Source of the DNA: Siniperca chuatsi
Taxonomy: Eukaryota; Chordata; Actinopteri; Centrarchiformes; Sinipercidae
NCBI RefSeq assembly: GCF_020085105.1
Contig: NC_058061.1
Location: 4,336,284 to 4,400,283 of the forward strand
Direction of reading: 5' to 3'
Length of the DNA stretch: 64,000 nucleotides
The notes under the pieces are model-generated. The model saw only the letters and a list, made by a program, of their open reading frames with translations. It was not told where the DNA came from and did not search any database. Of the stretch, positions 22,801 to 35,129 are shown piece by piece. The number at the start of each line of letters is the position of its first letter. Position 1 is the first letter of the stretch. The translations under genes and the position numbers were made by a program.

Positions 22801-25800
22801 GTCACAGTATTACAAGTGTTTATAAAGGGCATGCATTTAATTTTTGAGCAGATTTAACAAGTGATGTCGCTCTGCTTTACTGGAGTAGTTAGAAGTCATG
22901 ATCTGTACTATTACCTATACTATCTGCTCTTACAGGCTGTTAATATTCTATATTTTTCTTCTCGTCAACAACGACTTGATCTACTAATAAGTATTGTGTG
23001 TGTATCACAGCCTGATATATCTTCTTCCTCTGTGCCACGGAGCTCCATTGTTGTCCAAAAACTACTAAAAACACATCAGTGAGCCGCACTGTTGCACCGG
23101 GTGACATGTTCCTTCATTACAGTCAACGCAGTCATTGTATGTCTGCTAACATATTCTCAACTTAAATGTCCACTTACTCGCTTTTTAGGAGCTTTTAATC
23201 ACATGTTATAGTTAATGCAGCTGGCTCAGGTGTCATCTGATGCCAAAGACCATCTTTAAACCGAGACAGGGGATATCTCCACCCCCCCACGCCAATTTTG
23301 CACGCTTGGGTCTCGTGATGATACCTGGGCCAGCTCCATTTGCTTATGAAGTCCTTGAGATGTGGTTGAGAACTCGGGGGGACTAGTAAGTGGACCTTTT
23401 GAGTTAAGATTATTCTGTCACACAAGGTCAAGAATGATTGTTGGCCTCTGTAGTTTATTTTGAGTCCCACATACACCGTCCTGCTGCCAGAAATACTCAC
23501 TAGAGCAGCAAATGAGTATTAATCCGCAGCTGAAAATAGTTCCCAACAAAAGCACTATTTCCTCCTGTTTGAGTAACATTTGATTAGAAACTACAGTGAC
23601 CAGCTGTTTTAGGAAATTATTGAGGCTTTTTTTTTTTTAAATAACTGTATTTGTGAGCTTCAATAGGAACCATTGGGTATGAGTGTCACAGACAGGGTAG
23701 GGAAGTCAAAGTATTAAGAGTTTAGGTTTTTTCATGGGCTTTGTTAACAACAATTAAAATATAAAATAACACCAGCTGCATCCTTCAAAGCGCTGCACGG
23801 CAAAGTAGATTTACCTGCAGGAGCTGGATGCTGTCTTTCATTTTGAACAGTTCCCTTTCTTCTTCTCTGAGTTTGGAATTTAGCCTAAAACACACAGAAA
23901 CAGCTGTTAGTGCCCAGAAAACATTATAATAATAATCATAATAATAATCATAATAATAATAATAAAACTTTATTTATAGAGCACTTATCAAAACAATGTA
24001 CAAAGTGCTTCACAACAAGAAAAATAAAATAACACTATTATGCAACATGTTATAAAAGTTGTCGTCTTCTTGTAATGATGAAAAGTGCAGACTTGACTCA
24101 CGTGGCAATCTCCACACTTTGCGCATCAACCCTCCCTCTCAGCTCCTCACGCTCATCTTTCAGCTGGTTGATCTTCATCACAGCTTGGTCGTATTTCTCC
24201 TGAGCGCGTGTCTGGGGAAAAAAATGTAACAAAGAAGGATTAATACAACACTTTGTCAGAGCCTTTGACGCCGAGATAAGATAATTTTACCTCATTTTGT
24301 CTTGATGCTCCGTCTATAATCAAGCTTTGATTATTTTTTTTCTGCTCAGCCACATTTTGTTGCTGTATCTCCATCTGCTTTGTCATTTGGGTCAAGACCT
24401 CCGCCTAGTAGTAACATCAAAGTTAGGTTTTCACACTGATACTGTAAAAGTTTAGGTTTCACATGTGAACTTAAAACAAACCTTTAACTGGTCCGTTTCT
24501 TTCAGCTGTTGCTGTAAGTTGCTTTTTAAGTTTTCATTTTGCTCCTTGATTTGATCCAGTTCTTTGACCAGTTGACTCATTTCTTTCTCTTTCTGTTCAT
24601 TCTGCCCCTGTAGAAATAAATCACAGTGTCAATTATCAAAGTTCAATTCATGTTCAACTATTTGCTCCATTGCACAATGAGCAAAAGTCTCTCGGACGGC
24701 GTGATAAATTAGATAAGCAGACCTTCAAGCTGGCGGCTTCTTGCTGTTCCATCTGTAGAGCTCTTTTTAAGTTTTCTTTTTCCTCCCTTATCTGATCCAA
24801 CTCTTTCTGCAGTTCAGTTCTCTCACGTACGCTCTGCTCGACCTGTTCCTGGGTTCAGCAAAACACATTAAGTCAACATAAAGCTTTATTTACTTTTGCT
24901 TTCAGACTGGCATCTGTTTTCATTTGATATAAAACTGTTTAATCTTTTACACAAAGCTCTAATCATCAGTCAATAACCGGACTGCAAATTTATAAATGTT
25001 AGTTGATTTAATCATATTACTAGTAGAGTATTTCCACAACAGTCATTTATTGTCATTGTCAACATTGTCACCCTGTTGAGCTGTTTAAAAATAGTCACTG
25101 GCTTTTGCTCCAAATCTGTCATTTGCATTTGATACCTGTGTTGTAATAACCAGGAGGTCATCGTCCGGGCTGCTCTCCATGCTTTGCTCTACTGGGTTTC
25201 TGAAACAGAAAGGAGTGCTGGCTCCTCGAACTTGGCCAGTACTGTCAACGTAGCAGAACTGGTAGAACTCGATCTCATCCTTAGGCAGGTAGTAATCTGA
25301 TGGGACAAGAACCGAACAGACTGCTGGAGATCAAGATCTTAAAAGTCAGAAAATAGTGAAACGTGCCCATCACAGTTTCTTAAAACCCCACGTTAGGCCT
25401 TCAAATTGCTTGTTTTGTTTGACCAACAGTCCAAAACCAAAAAAATAAACTGAGTTTTACAATGATATGAGGCAGAGAAAAGCAGTAAATCCCCCAAAAA
25501 TATTTTTTTGTTTGAACTGCTCACAGTTAAAGTCCACACTAAGGACATAATCTGTAATGAGGCGTCACAAGTACACATTGCTTCATTTTAAAAAGGAGCC
25601 ACAAGCTGCTGTCTCGGTTACTACTAGTATATTTATTTATGATGTTTCGGTCTAAATTACCTTCAGGTAAAGTATATGAATATGTATATAGACGCTGAGT
25701 AAAGTATCCAATCAGTTGACCACAAAATTATATATATATATAAATAAAATATGGATGTTGTTGAAGCCCCCCCATTTATGATGAATATTGGTACTTCGGC

Positions 25801-27065
25801 CCTTATTTACCTTTTTGTCTCTTTCTAATCTTTAGTGTGATGTCTTAGAGGCTTCTTTACCTAATTACCTGGGTGGCAACGTGCATGTTTTCTCAAGGTG
25901 TTTCATTCTCCAACAGACCTTAATTTCTGCGATCCTCTGATTTGTATAATTTACCCAGCATCTGCGTATATTTATGGAACTATTGTGCTGTTTGTTCATA
26001 TATCTGACGAAGCTAGCGTAGATGGTAGCGTGGTAAATAATATACCAGCATTAAGTGTCATTTTAAGATACATTCTGTAGCCCCAACAAGTTGACCTTTC
26101 CAGTGCAGCAGCCCTTAAAATGCACTAATTGAGATGTATAAGCATGGCCAGTGTACCTTTTTCATAGCTGACTTGTCATTGCAGGAAAGGTACAGGTGTA
26201 AATAATAACATTAAAGAAGTGCCCCTGTAAGCCACGACAAAGCATGCATAAAGCAGGGCCCTGCTAAATGGAATATAGCCATTATTTACACATAAACATG
26301 TCCTGCTGTGACAAAATGTCTTTAAATACACAGACGTACTGCTTAGATTTGCCAGAAGGGGCTAAGAAAGGACAAGCAGTTATTAGACTCTCTAGAGAAA
26401 CTGTAAATATCTTTGCATCAACTAGAAACTATGAAAAATCTGACTCTAGTTCTCAGAGGATCTGACTGCACCAGATATGAAGGCACTGGGCGTCTATGTC
26501 AACAACAACACAGAGCCAGAGCATCAGACCTGTTGTAGAAGCTCCTAAAAACAGATTAAAGAAGCCTGTGGCACTAATTATGCTTAAACTGTTCACACAT
26601 TCGACATTCAAGAGTGTTCAGAAACTGGCAGGAAGTGTACATTACAAGCATTAGAGGTGAAAACGAAACCATTTCTCACCCTTAAAAACAGCTTCTCTTG
26701 TCACAGACTGCTGCCCTACCACATCCAGGCATGGCTCCACCCACACAAAGGTATGATAATCCTTTGTTGTGCTCCACCCTACCTGCACAAGAAAAGTTGC
26801 ACAAAGCTCAGAGAGAGATTCTTCAATCCACCTCACAGAAATAAAAAAAAATAAAAAAATAAAATAAAATGCACTTTTCTTATAGTTTCCTCACCTTAAA
26901 GATGCCCACCCAGTCCCTGGGGTTTGGCTGGAAGGCAGCAGTGAGTGTGTAGCAGCAGGTGACGGGGGTTGAAGGTGGGTAAGAGTAGGGGATGTCGATG
27001 AACACCACCTGGGAGAAGGTGCGTGCTGAGGAGTCAGTGGCTGGTGCCTCTGTGGAGCCCTCCAT
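19827..27065 (-). CDS. calcoco2: CALCOCO2/NDP52-like autophagy receptor
   Basis: Cytosolic selective-autophagy receptor that links ubiquitin- or galectin-marked cargo to ATG8 proteins. Fourteen coding exons (from the start: 26895-27065, 26680-26782, 25136-25296, 24723-24848, 24482-24607, 24291-24404, 24102-24211, 23815-23884, 22512-22679, 22218-22406, 21442-21558, 21178-21358, 20425-20450, 19827-19991) join in frame to 608 residues. A SKICH domain covers about residues 15-130 (DWVGIFK, VGWSTTKDYHTFVWVEP, YYLPKDEIEFYQFCYVD). LLVI at 139-142 in DDDLLVITTQ sits where NDP52 has its non-canonical LC3C-binding motif. A long coiled coil covers about 146-470. The last 54 residues hold two Cys/His modules, CRHC..H..H and CPFC..H...H, the last ending VFEDHVYSHEL as in NDP52's ubiquitin-binding zinc finger. 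It is longer than human NDP52 (446), mainly in the coiled coil. TAX1BP1 is the alternative; position between snf8 and ttll6 favours calcoco2. Confidence 0.9.
20589..20881. mobile_element. MITE with 'tgggcgatat' inverted ends
   Basis: Left end taggagtgggcgatat and right end atatatcgcccaaccctaa are inverted repeats about 290 bases apart, in a calcoco2 intron. A truncated piece of another repeat (gggctgcagctaatcattat) adjoins it at 20510-20570. Confidence 0.6.
21631..22178. mobile_element. Tc1/mariner-like MITE (long copy)
   Basis: Ends in the inverted repeat tacactatggccaaaagtat and its complement ccacatacttttggcctcat. A short copy with the same termini is at 38088-38200. It lies in the calcoco2 intron between exons 21442-21558 and 22218-22406. 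Confidence 0.65.
22850..23160. repeat. Dispersed fish repeat in calcoco2 intron
   Basis: Shares the phrases ctactaataagtattgtgtg, cctctgtgcca and attgttgtccaaaaactact with a second copy at about 39590-39790 in ttll6. Family not identified. Confidence 0.5.
23925..24040 (-). mobile_element. LINE-type 3' tail (minus orientation)
   Basis: (AAT)n followed by aaaactttatttatagagca is the complement of the tail seen at 8401-8622. Located in a calcoco2 intron. Confidence 0.5.
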
Positions 27066-27077
27066 GCTGAGCTGCAG

Positions 27078-27700
27078 TCTGCCAGTAAACATATAAAGAC
27101 TGATGAGGAAACATGTCAGGAGCCTGACTGATGACAGCAGGTGCCACAAGATGGCCCGTGTTGTGACAGAGAGCAGCACCGGTGATTTATAGGCTTCCTT
27201 CTTCCTGTTGTGTTTGCGCAGTTAACGTTACAACCTTTGTTTCACTTGTGTCCAAATTCATTACGCATCAATAATTAACTCAAAAACACTTTCCCGGAGC
27301 TGGAAAGGCCGACATTTCGTATTAAAACGATTCTCTTCCCCCAGGAGATGACATTTAATCTGTTGCAAAAACTTTTTAAGGGCAGGTAGCTTAAGAAACA
27401 ACATTAAAATAAAGAAACCGAAAGTGAGCTAGCCAAAAAAAAGACCGCACCCGAAATGTTATATATGGATTACTTTGATGCACAATATTGGTTTTACTCC
27501 AAACTGTTCTAACAAACCTAAAATGTTCATGAAATGCTCGGATAAAAACATCAAACTCACATGTTTGTTGTGCCTTGTCACAGCATCGACACGAACCGTC
27601 AGCTCCGCTCGTCAGCCGCTGTGCTGCATTCAGGTACTCCTCGGACATTTGAGCTGCCAGGCTCGGAAATACGACACGACACTTCACTTCAGGCACGTAA
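27078..27700 (-). promoter_or_regulatory. calcoco2: calcoco2 5' UTR exon and start region
   Basis: Coding exon 2 begins at 27078 behind a cag acceptor. A minus-strand donor (AT/GTGAGT) has its exon ending at 27561, so the first non-coding exon is about 27561-27695. The transcription start is inferred near the pyrimidine-rich boundary just before the T29 tract at 27711. Confidence 0.45.
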
Positions 27701-27708
27701 ACTACATT

Positions 27709-27710
<2 letters not shown>

Positions 27711-27739
<29 letters not shown>
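27711..27739. repeat. T29 homopolymer
   Basis: A run of 29 T, just upstream of the calcoco2 first exon. Assembly length may be unreliable here. Confidence 0.9.
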
Positions 27740-27741
<2 letters not shown>

Positions 27742-28074
27742 GCAAGTAGCTTAAATAGATGCAACTTTTTTTGGATCCAAACCGGTCATCTGTGATTTCT
27801 TAAAGGAATTTAAATATTACAGTAAAGCTATTTTAGTCCTTGATGAACAAAAGGCTTTCAAATTAGCTTTTTTTTGTTTTTTAATATCTAAATCAACAAC
27901 CCCCCTCTTTATTTTTCTACTTTGTTTATAAAAATGTAATGGACTTTTTGTTTGTTTATTTTAAATGTGTTTTTATATTTTCTACACACTTTGTGTACAT
28001 TTTTTTTTCAAGTACATTAAAAAGAAAGATTTGTATTAAATGCAAAGAAACTGAACTAAAACAAAAAGAAGTAG

Positions 28075-28568
28075 TAGTGGTGGAAGAAGTAGCTACTCAG
28101 ATCTTTTACTTAAGTAGAAGTAGCAATACCACAGCGTAAAAATACAACTAAAAGTCCTGCATTCAAAATCTACTTAAGTAAAAGTACAAAAGTATTGGTG
28201 CCAAAATATACTTAAAGTACCAAAAGTAAAACTCATTGTGCAGAATGGCCCATTTCAGAATAATATACCGGTATGTTATATTACTGGATTATAATTTGTG
28301 ATGCATTAATGTGTAAACCACTTTAATGTTGCAGCTGGTAAAGGTGGAGCCAATTTGAATTACTTTATATACTACCAGGTAGATTAACCTAGCATCATAA
28401 TTAATTAGTTAATTTATATTTTGTATTAATAATCTAAATCTGCAAAGTAACTTAAGATGTAAAATAAATGTAGTGGGGTAAAAAGTACAATATTTGCCTC
28501 CAAAATGTAGTAAAGTAGAAATTGAAAGCAGCATAAAATGGAAATACTTAATCAAAGTACCTCAAAAA
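28075..28568. mobile_element. CCACCACTG MITE, right-truncated
   Basis: Begins agtggtggaagaagtagc and carries the family phrases agtaaaagtacaaaagtat and gcataaaatggaaatactta. The right terminus is missing. Confidence 0.7.
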
Positions 28569-29520
28569 AACATAACAAAATAGCAAAAAGCGGACATTAA
28601 GCCTGTACTCTGCAAAAACAATCACAGCTAAACATAACTTCAGTGATGTCAGACAAGCTCTGATACCAAGTAGGTTCATGTGCGCTCAAATCAGACATTG
28701 CTCCCGTGTTTCCGATTGTTCCGGAAGGCATCAGCAGTTGCGTTGTGGGTAGACCTGTGTGCTGCATCATGGGAAATGTAGGCCAATTTTAACAACTCAC
28801 GCCCTCCTCTCTCATGCAGTGTGAGATAAAAACACAAGAGGGAGCCAAATTCTCTCCGATCCTGTTCATTGAACCTACTTTGAAGCGCTGTATGTGTGTT
28901 ATAATCATCCTTAACCCACTTACATTTATCAGTTTAAACCTCATATTATTGGATTACTGGTGCATTAATGCATTTTACTATTACAAATCCAAGTTGTTAC
29001 CCTCCTTCCATTTTTCTCTACATAAATTATTAGCACACCGTTAATAAAGGATATTTTAAATTCAAAAAGCAACAAAAATTAAAATTAAATGAGCTGACGT
29101 GCAACTGGAAATGTTCTAACAGCCTCGACCTCTGTACAGTGATATTCATGGTAGATACAGGCCTAGAGAGAAGTTGACAGGAGATAATATATATAAGACA
29201 TACATTTTTAAAGCATCATTTGAATTTTAAAATAGGCCTATTTGTTAAAACGACATTAAATTTAAAACATCGCAGGTTTACAATTTAGTTAGGCCTATAC
29301 TTTTATCATATATTTGTCTTAAGTGCCCATGTTTTAACCCTATGACAAAATAACATGCACTTAAAAATCCCTCATCTGCTGGACTGAATGAAATCCCAAA
29401 CCATTTTTAGGCAGGTAGTCCACTGTCGAAAGTATGATGAGTGGTAAAATGTCATTTTGTGTGCGCTCACAGAATCAGTCGGCCTTTTTAAAGAGTTTTA
29501 AAGTGAATCATTCACAACCC
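28569..29520. other. Intergenic spacer, no gene seen
   Basis: AT-rich sequence between the divergent calcoco2 and ttll6 genes. About 28720-28790 contains the catcatgggaaatgtaggcc phrase also hinted at near 720 in this window, probably a repeat remnant. No coding exon is supported. Confidence 0.5.
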
Positions 29521-29537
29521 TGCAAAATGCATCATCT

Positions 29538-29622
29538 CTGGCCACGCCCCCGTTAGTGATGTCACACTGCAGCAGGTGTTTTACATCACGCAAAACACCT
29601 GCTGGGACGAGGGTGTGGCCAG
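29538..29622. repeat. Long imperfect palindrome
   Basis: Two nested inverted repeats share one centre. An inner stem cagcaggtgtttt / aaaacacctgctg (13 of 13) flanks a 9-base loop. An outer stem ctggccacgccc / gggtgtggccag (11 of 12) spans 29538-29549 and 29611-29622. It lies about 0.8 kb upstream of the ttll6 first exon. Confidence 0.8.
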
Positions 29623-30289
29623 AAGGTGCAACGTGGTTAAAAAGATCCGACCACAGAGAGCAGAGGAACTCTTCTTCCTTCTGTGATTTAGTGTGGATTT
29701 GCACTTTGAATTTAGATTTATTCATTTGATCAATAACAAGGTTCCTTGTAATAATAATAACAATAATCAAACTCACTGCTGTCCACTGATGGTGTTTATC
29801 ATTTCCACCAGTCTTTTCTACCGCAACACATATTGTGGGTAAAATGTATATAAATAAGATACAATTGTGATTTTGCAAATGTGAAAATTGCGCACTTCAA
29901 TAAATCCGAGGTGGAAGACCTATAGTGCAATGTAAAAAATCTGACAGTAAAGCTGTTTCTCCCTTTAGACAATATAAAAGTCATATCTACCTTGAAAAGA
30001 AATAAATAAATCTAGTAAAATTAATGATTGTATGATATATCTTGGATCACCTAAAGAACTTGTTTTGTCGTGTGGTGGAATTATTTTCTCTGAATGCTCC
30101 AATAAAACGACAAACATTATATATTATTTACATTTTTTTAAGACAGGCGTGTTCAGAATTTTCTTTTCAGAGAGAAAACGTTTAATCTTCTAAAAGAATT
30201 ACCTGCTTATGATGGAGCACGTTGTCTGGAAACCATCTAAACTGCACCTGTGGATCATCCTGTAGATGCTTCTTTTCTCATCGGTGAGG

Positions 30290-30531
30290 CAACAACCAAT
30301 CAGAGGCGAGACTGCTCACACCCGCCTGTTTGTGATTGGCTAAAGGCTGAACACGGACGTTCCATCTGGAAGGCACAGCCGGCATGCGCGCGCGTGGCTC
30401 GAGTTCATTCATGTTTACATTTGTAGGTTACGTCTCCACTGTGCGTCAAGCCAAGATTACAACAACAACAACAACAACAACATTACAGAAGGGCTGCACA
30501 ACAAGGAGGGCACACTTTATTCTAACGGTAA
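30290..30531 (+). promoter_or_regulatory. ttll6: ttll6 promoter and non-coding exon 1
   Basis: CCAAT-type elements (caaccaatcag and gattggcta at about 30293-30342) and an NRF1-like GC-rich palindrome (gcatgcgcgcg near 30382) precede a forkhead-type TGTTTAC at 30412-30418. The likely first exon ends at 30531 in a donor (AACG/GTAATG) after an ACA repeat. The assignment to ttll6 rests on strand, position and absence of another gene; the first coding exon is 7 kb away. Confidence 0.5.
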
Positions 30532-30620
30532 TGTCAGGTTTACGGCATTTTTAGTCTTTTAAAAGTTGATTGTTAAACTCTCTAGCTAGCGGTAGTTAGC
30601 GTGAAATCGGTCAGCATTCC

Positions 30621-30634
30621 GTTACCATAGAAAC
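30621..30634 (+). promoter_or_regulatory. ttll6: RFX X-box
   Basis: GTTACCATAGAAAC fits the ciliary X-box consensus (GTTRCC, 2-base spacer, RGNAAC). It sits about 90 bases after the presumed first-exon donor of ttll6. RFX-driven X-boxes near the start are typical of ciliary genes, and TTLL6 is a ciliary enzyme. Confidence 0.65.
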
Positions 30635-30858
30635 AGCACAGTACATATAGCATACGGCTAGCTATAGGTTAAGTCATGCTGTTAGCTGCGAGGTTTAGCT
30701 TGATTTCGTGTTAAAGCTTAAGATACTGACAAACTGAAACTGTTCAGATTGTGTCGCTTATTTAAGAGCATTGTGCGTCGATGAGTGAAAATAAAATTCA
30801 GAGACGTTTTCGCTTAACTGTGGCTCCTGTGCGGTCTCGAGGAGAAAACACATGAAGC

Positions 30859-31061
30859 ATCAAGTAAAAGTCCTGCATTCAATAACTTACTCAAGTAAAA
30901 GTACAGAAGTATTATCAGCTAAATGTAGGCTACCTAAAAGTAAAAATTACTACACTTACTGCTATAAACTGATCAGGTTTTCTATATAAAATCTTCATCT
31001 GAAAAGTAACTATAGCTGTTAAATAAATGTAGCAAAGTAAAAAGTACAATGTTTCCCTCCA
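30859..31061. mobile_element. CCACCACTG MITE fragment
   Basis: Internal part of the family (aagtaaaagtcctgcattca to agtacaatgtttccctcc) without termini. Confidence 0.6.
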
Positions 31062-32501
31062 TATTCTGTTACCCATCAGATTTTGTGACCTGTTAGGGAA
31101 TTTCAGCTGTATTGCCACTGCAAATGATTTGACCATGGTCACATCCTGTATTTTGATAGCTGTTATATAAAGAAGTGGATGGTAACAGCTGTGAAAATAT
31201 TGTAAATGTGATCCTAAGTACTAGAGACATGGTGACACATTTTGGTAGCTGTAATAGCAGAAACATGGTGGCCAGTAGTGTATAGATTACTGTCTTTACA
31301 ACACCAACACTATACCTGTCTGTATTTCTTTATAGCTGAATCTAGTACCACTGTCAAAGAATCTGAGGGTTCACAGATTTCATTGCAACTCCTGCAGCTG
31401 AGTTAACCAGCTATAGAAACTGAATTTGTTTATTCACCTGCTGCGACTGTAATCAAAACAGTTTATTTTGGTCAGATTACTTTCAGTTTTCTCCATGGTA
31501 CATTTCATTCAGTTTGGCAGTGAGCCATAGGGCTTACTTGAATAACCAACTGGCAGTTCCCTATGTAGCTACACATTTTCTTCACCTTCTCAAAAATTCA
31601 CTTTGCATAAGTTACATTAACTTCTTTATCTCCATCCTTTTAGTCTACGTGACTATGTGTTGTGTTTGTAATAAGAGTTACACATGTATAACATTAATGT
31701 GGCCATGTTATTTTGGCCATGCAGTTGCGTATTATTCAAGACTCACGCATTAGGATGTTAGGACTACGGGTGCAAATTAGCTGTTACGTTTACCCTGGCA
31801 CATTTGCATTGATATTTTAAAAATGTCATTGTTGATTAATGTGCGTTGTCCCTTGCAAACAAATCAACAAAACAAAAACGAGATGGCAGCGGTTGGAAGT
31901 TGCATGTAGGAGGGTTTATTTTTGCAGGGAATCAGAATCATAATCAGAAATACTTTATTGATCCCCGTAGGGAAACTCTTTGTTACAGTAGCTCGCCTTT
32001 ACGTCAGTGCACACAGGAGAAAGTACTAGAAAACAATATGATACACTATAAAACACTATAAAAACAGGTTAGAAAATAAATTAAGTATCAGGTCGGTAGG
32101 TATGGTCTATAGCTGGTCATGTAATGAATGTTATTAATGTGGCCTTAGCAGTTTCAGCATGTTTGTTACCAGTGGCACAACAAATTAGAAAACAGTACAC
32201 AAAACTTTTGCAATTGCTGATCTTGTAGAGCACCGATCATCAAGAGTAACAATTTGCATATCCAATTCACAAAGCTGTACTTATTTACAGACAAAACTAA
32301 ATTGTCATTGCCTTTCTTATTTAATAAGACACCTGAGACATTTTTTTATCATAAGCGAAAAGAGCTCATGAACTTCTCCTACACACATTTAATATCTCTC
32401 CATAAAAATACACCATTGTCACATTAAATTATAATTGCTCTGCTCTGTAATTGTATGAGAGCTCATGTTGCCCATGTAACTCTCTCTCTCTCTCTCTCAC
32501 A

Positions 32502-32543
<42 letters not shown>

Positions 32544-33319
32544 CACACACGGACACACACAAACAGTTTGCGCTCATACAGCTTAAATACCTGCAAATGC
32601 ATATGCAGTCATGACTTGTCAATTCAGCAACTGGAAGCTTAGCAGGTGATCTTTAAAGCATCATAAGAAAGACAAAATGTAGATAAGTGAGTGTGGAAGA
32701 GTGTAGGATGTCAACTAATGATTAATTAATGTTGATTGATTGATTAATCAAGAAATAATTCAAGCTCTAGATTGCCAAGGTTGGTCGTTTCGTGTTATTC
32801 TTCCACCTCATTATCATCCAGTCTTGTTTTACCTGATTGATAATTGGTTGGCGGTCATGGCAACTGGGAAACATGTTTGTCTACTTTCTGTTTGACCAGC
32901 ATTTCCCCTCCTGCCTGTCTTCAGAAGAGGGGGGGGGCTGGAAGGCTAAGCTTCAACTGAAGGTACTCCATTTTAACTTGGCCAAGAAGATAGATGTCCA
33001 GCCTGTTCCCTTACACCACACACTGCCACGGCGCTTTTCAGCACAGATTTAAATTTAACAACTCGAGGCGTTGAAAAACACATCTCCTATTTCAGTGAAC
33101 AATTATCAGGGATTATCCCTCTCCACTCGCTCCCTGCTGAGGTCTCCTGGTCATTTTCTCTCCATCATGTCAAGAGGGATCAGGTGTTTGTCCCCACAGT
33201 TTCTAATTGGTCACCAGATCCACCGCTGGGCCTGTTGCTTGAGTGTGTAAGTGAATCTGATCTGAGCCATCCTTGTGATGATACAAATCCACTCTGTTTT
33301 ATTTTTTATTTTTTTAAAG
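31062..33319 (+). other. ttll6 5' intron, repeats only
   Basis: No coding exon is visible. It holds a non-LTR tail-like repeat at about 31932-32100 (tttattgatccccgtagggaa), a compound (TC)n(CA)n tract at 32481-32540, and a fragment of the 'aatcgattaatc' family near 32705-32765. Confidence 0.5.
32481..32540. repeat. Compound (TC)n(CA)n microsatellite
   Basis: About 18 bases of alternating T and C run directly into about 38 bases of CA. Confidence 0.9.
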
Positions 33320-33504
33320 ACTCCAGAGGCAGACGGTGCACGAGGTCGAGATGTGGCTCGTTGGTTTGTCTACTGAGGAGTGTGACAGCGTCTTAAAGGG
33401 CTCTTGAGACGAAGATTCGCTTGTCAAAGACGTGTGGAGGCAGACGGGCGGGGGCAGCATCTTCCAACACCATTGTCCTCACAAATGTAGGCTTAACAGT
33501 GCAG
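33320..33504 (+). other. ttll6: Probable ttll6 non-coding exon 2
   Basis: A T-rich acceptor ending aaag and a strong donor (GCAG/GTGAGT) define a 185-base segment with no long open frame. It contains a short upstream open frame from an ATG. In the frame of the ttll6 ATG, a TAA lies just before the splice junction, so translation must start in the next exon. Confidence 0.4.
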
Positions 33505-33589
33505 GTGAGTAAGAGCCATTTCTCAAATGAAGTGAAAATGAGGTAAATAAGGTTACTCAGTTGCCAATTTATGAGTTACAAATAGCTCA

Positions 33590-33820
33590 AACGTACGGCA
33601 TGTCATACAACAGCACTGCAGAGGTGTTTTTCTAGTATTTTGTTCTCCCCAGTTATACCAACGAGAGCAGACTAAATATTAGATTCAATTAAACAGCACC
33701 ACAAACTACATCCTCCGAATTAAATCAACACCTCTCTTAAACAGAAAGCTGAACATTATGACCTTCATGAAGGATTTTTTTGCTGAGTTGTTGTGCTAGG
33801 TGTACCTAATAAACTGGCAG
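33590..33820. repeat. 'taataaactggc' repeat copy
   Basis: Shares ttaaacagcaccacaaactac-like phrases and the terminus gtgtacctaataaactggc with a fuller copy at 63149-63534. Confidence 0.5.
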
Positions 33821-33905
33821 CCAAGTGTGTTGCATCACTGAAACCAAAGTGATTGTGATTAGTGCTGAAAGAATTGGTTGAATAATCGATTAGTTAATCA
33901 ACAGA

Positions 33906-34106
<201 letters not shown>

Positions 34107-35129
34107 AAAAAGTCTATGTCTAAAAGTTTTTAGACATATAGCTTTGGGCTTTGGTAACTTGTAATGAGCACTCTTGTAATAGCACTTTTATAGACAGCTG
34201 ATAATTTAATAAAAACATAATTTGATAATAAAGACAATTACTAGTTGCAGCCTTAATTGTGAGTGTTTACATGTGAAAGACAATTCTAATTAGACAATAT
34301 GTAGAAGTTTTTTATATAGAATTTAAAGGTTTGTCTTTTCTTTCATTACATTACATTAATCTACTGAATGCAGTCAACCTCCATAGCAACAAGAGCTAGA
34401 TGTCTTAAATTGCAAGTGTATCCCCTCTAAAAAAAACAACACTTGTTTTAGTGTTTAGTGCTGCAGTTTGTTTTGTTTTTAAAAGGAAATTAGACACTAG
34501 TAAGTGCTAGCATGGCGTGCCAAGGCGTAGCATGAAAGTTGAATGTTATGTAGTGACATTTAGCAGTTAACAAAGTAATTCATACTGAATCCAGTCATTG
34601 TTCGTTGAGAACAGATAATACAAAGGTGTTATTTATTGCGCTGTTGTTACTGCACGCTGAGGGAGAACCTTGGAGAAATCCTTTGCGGGGCTGTAACTGT
34701 ATCCGGGTTGAGGTCAGTGGGGCGTCTCAGCCCAGTGTAAAGCTCACAGTTCAGGGCCAGGATTATCCAGATCATTGGATCAGAATACTGTTACCTAGCA
34801 CCGTAACCTCCCACAGTGTACCTGGGATGTCCCTCCTTACTGCCACTAACCCCCCCCGCAGTATGCTGTCACGATCATTACCGGGAATTAACTTGACCTC
34901 ACCTTCACCCTGCAAGACACCAGATAGGAGGCAGAGGCAAACAGCTGAGACGCTGCTGTGACGATTGCTGGCCACTGTGCTCTGGTCAGAGTGCAGACGG
35001 ACATTAACAGAAGAAGAACACATACGTGGAACTAAACTCGTCGAGTTTATTCCTATAAACTTTAGATTTTTAGCCATGATAGCAGCAGGGCTCTATGGAT
35101 GGCAGTGTCAGTCAGTTGTCGAGAAATAA

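Noticed and set aside
23195-23500. 101-residue minus-strand frame in a calcoco2 intron considered as an extra coiled-coil exon
   Set aside because: Composition does not fit a coiled coil, and the flanking exons already join in phase without it.
29498-29878. 126-residue minus-strand open frame over the palindrome
   Set aside because: No family features, crosses the palindrome, and sits in AT-rich DNA; likely chance.
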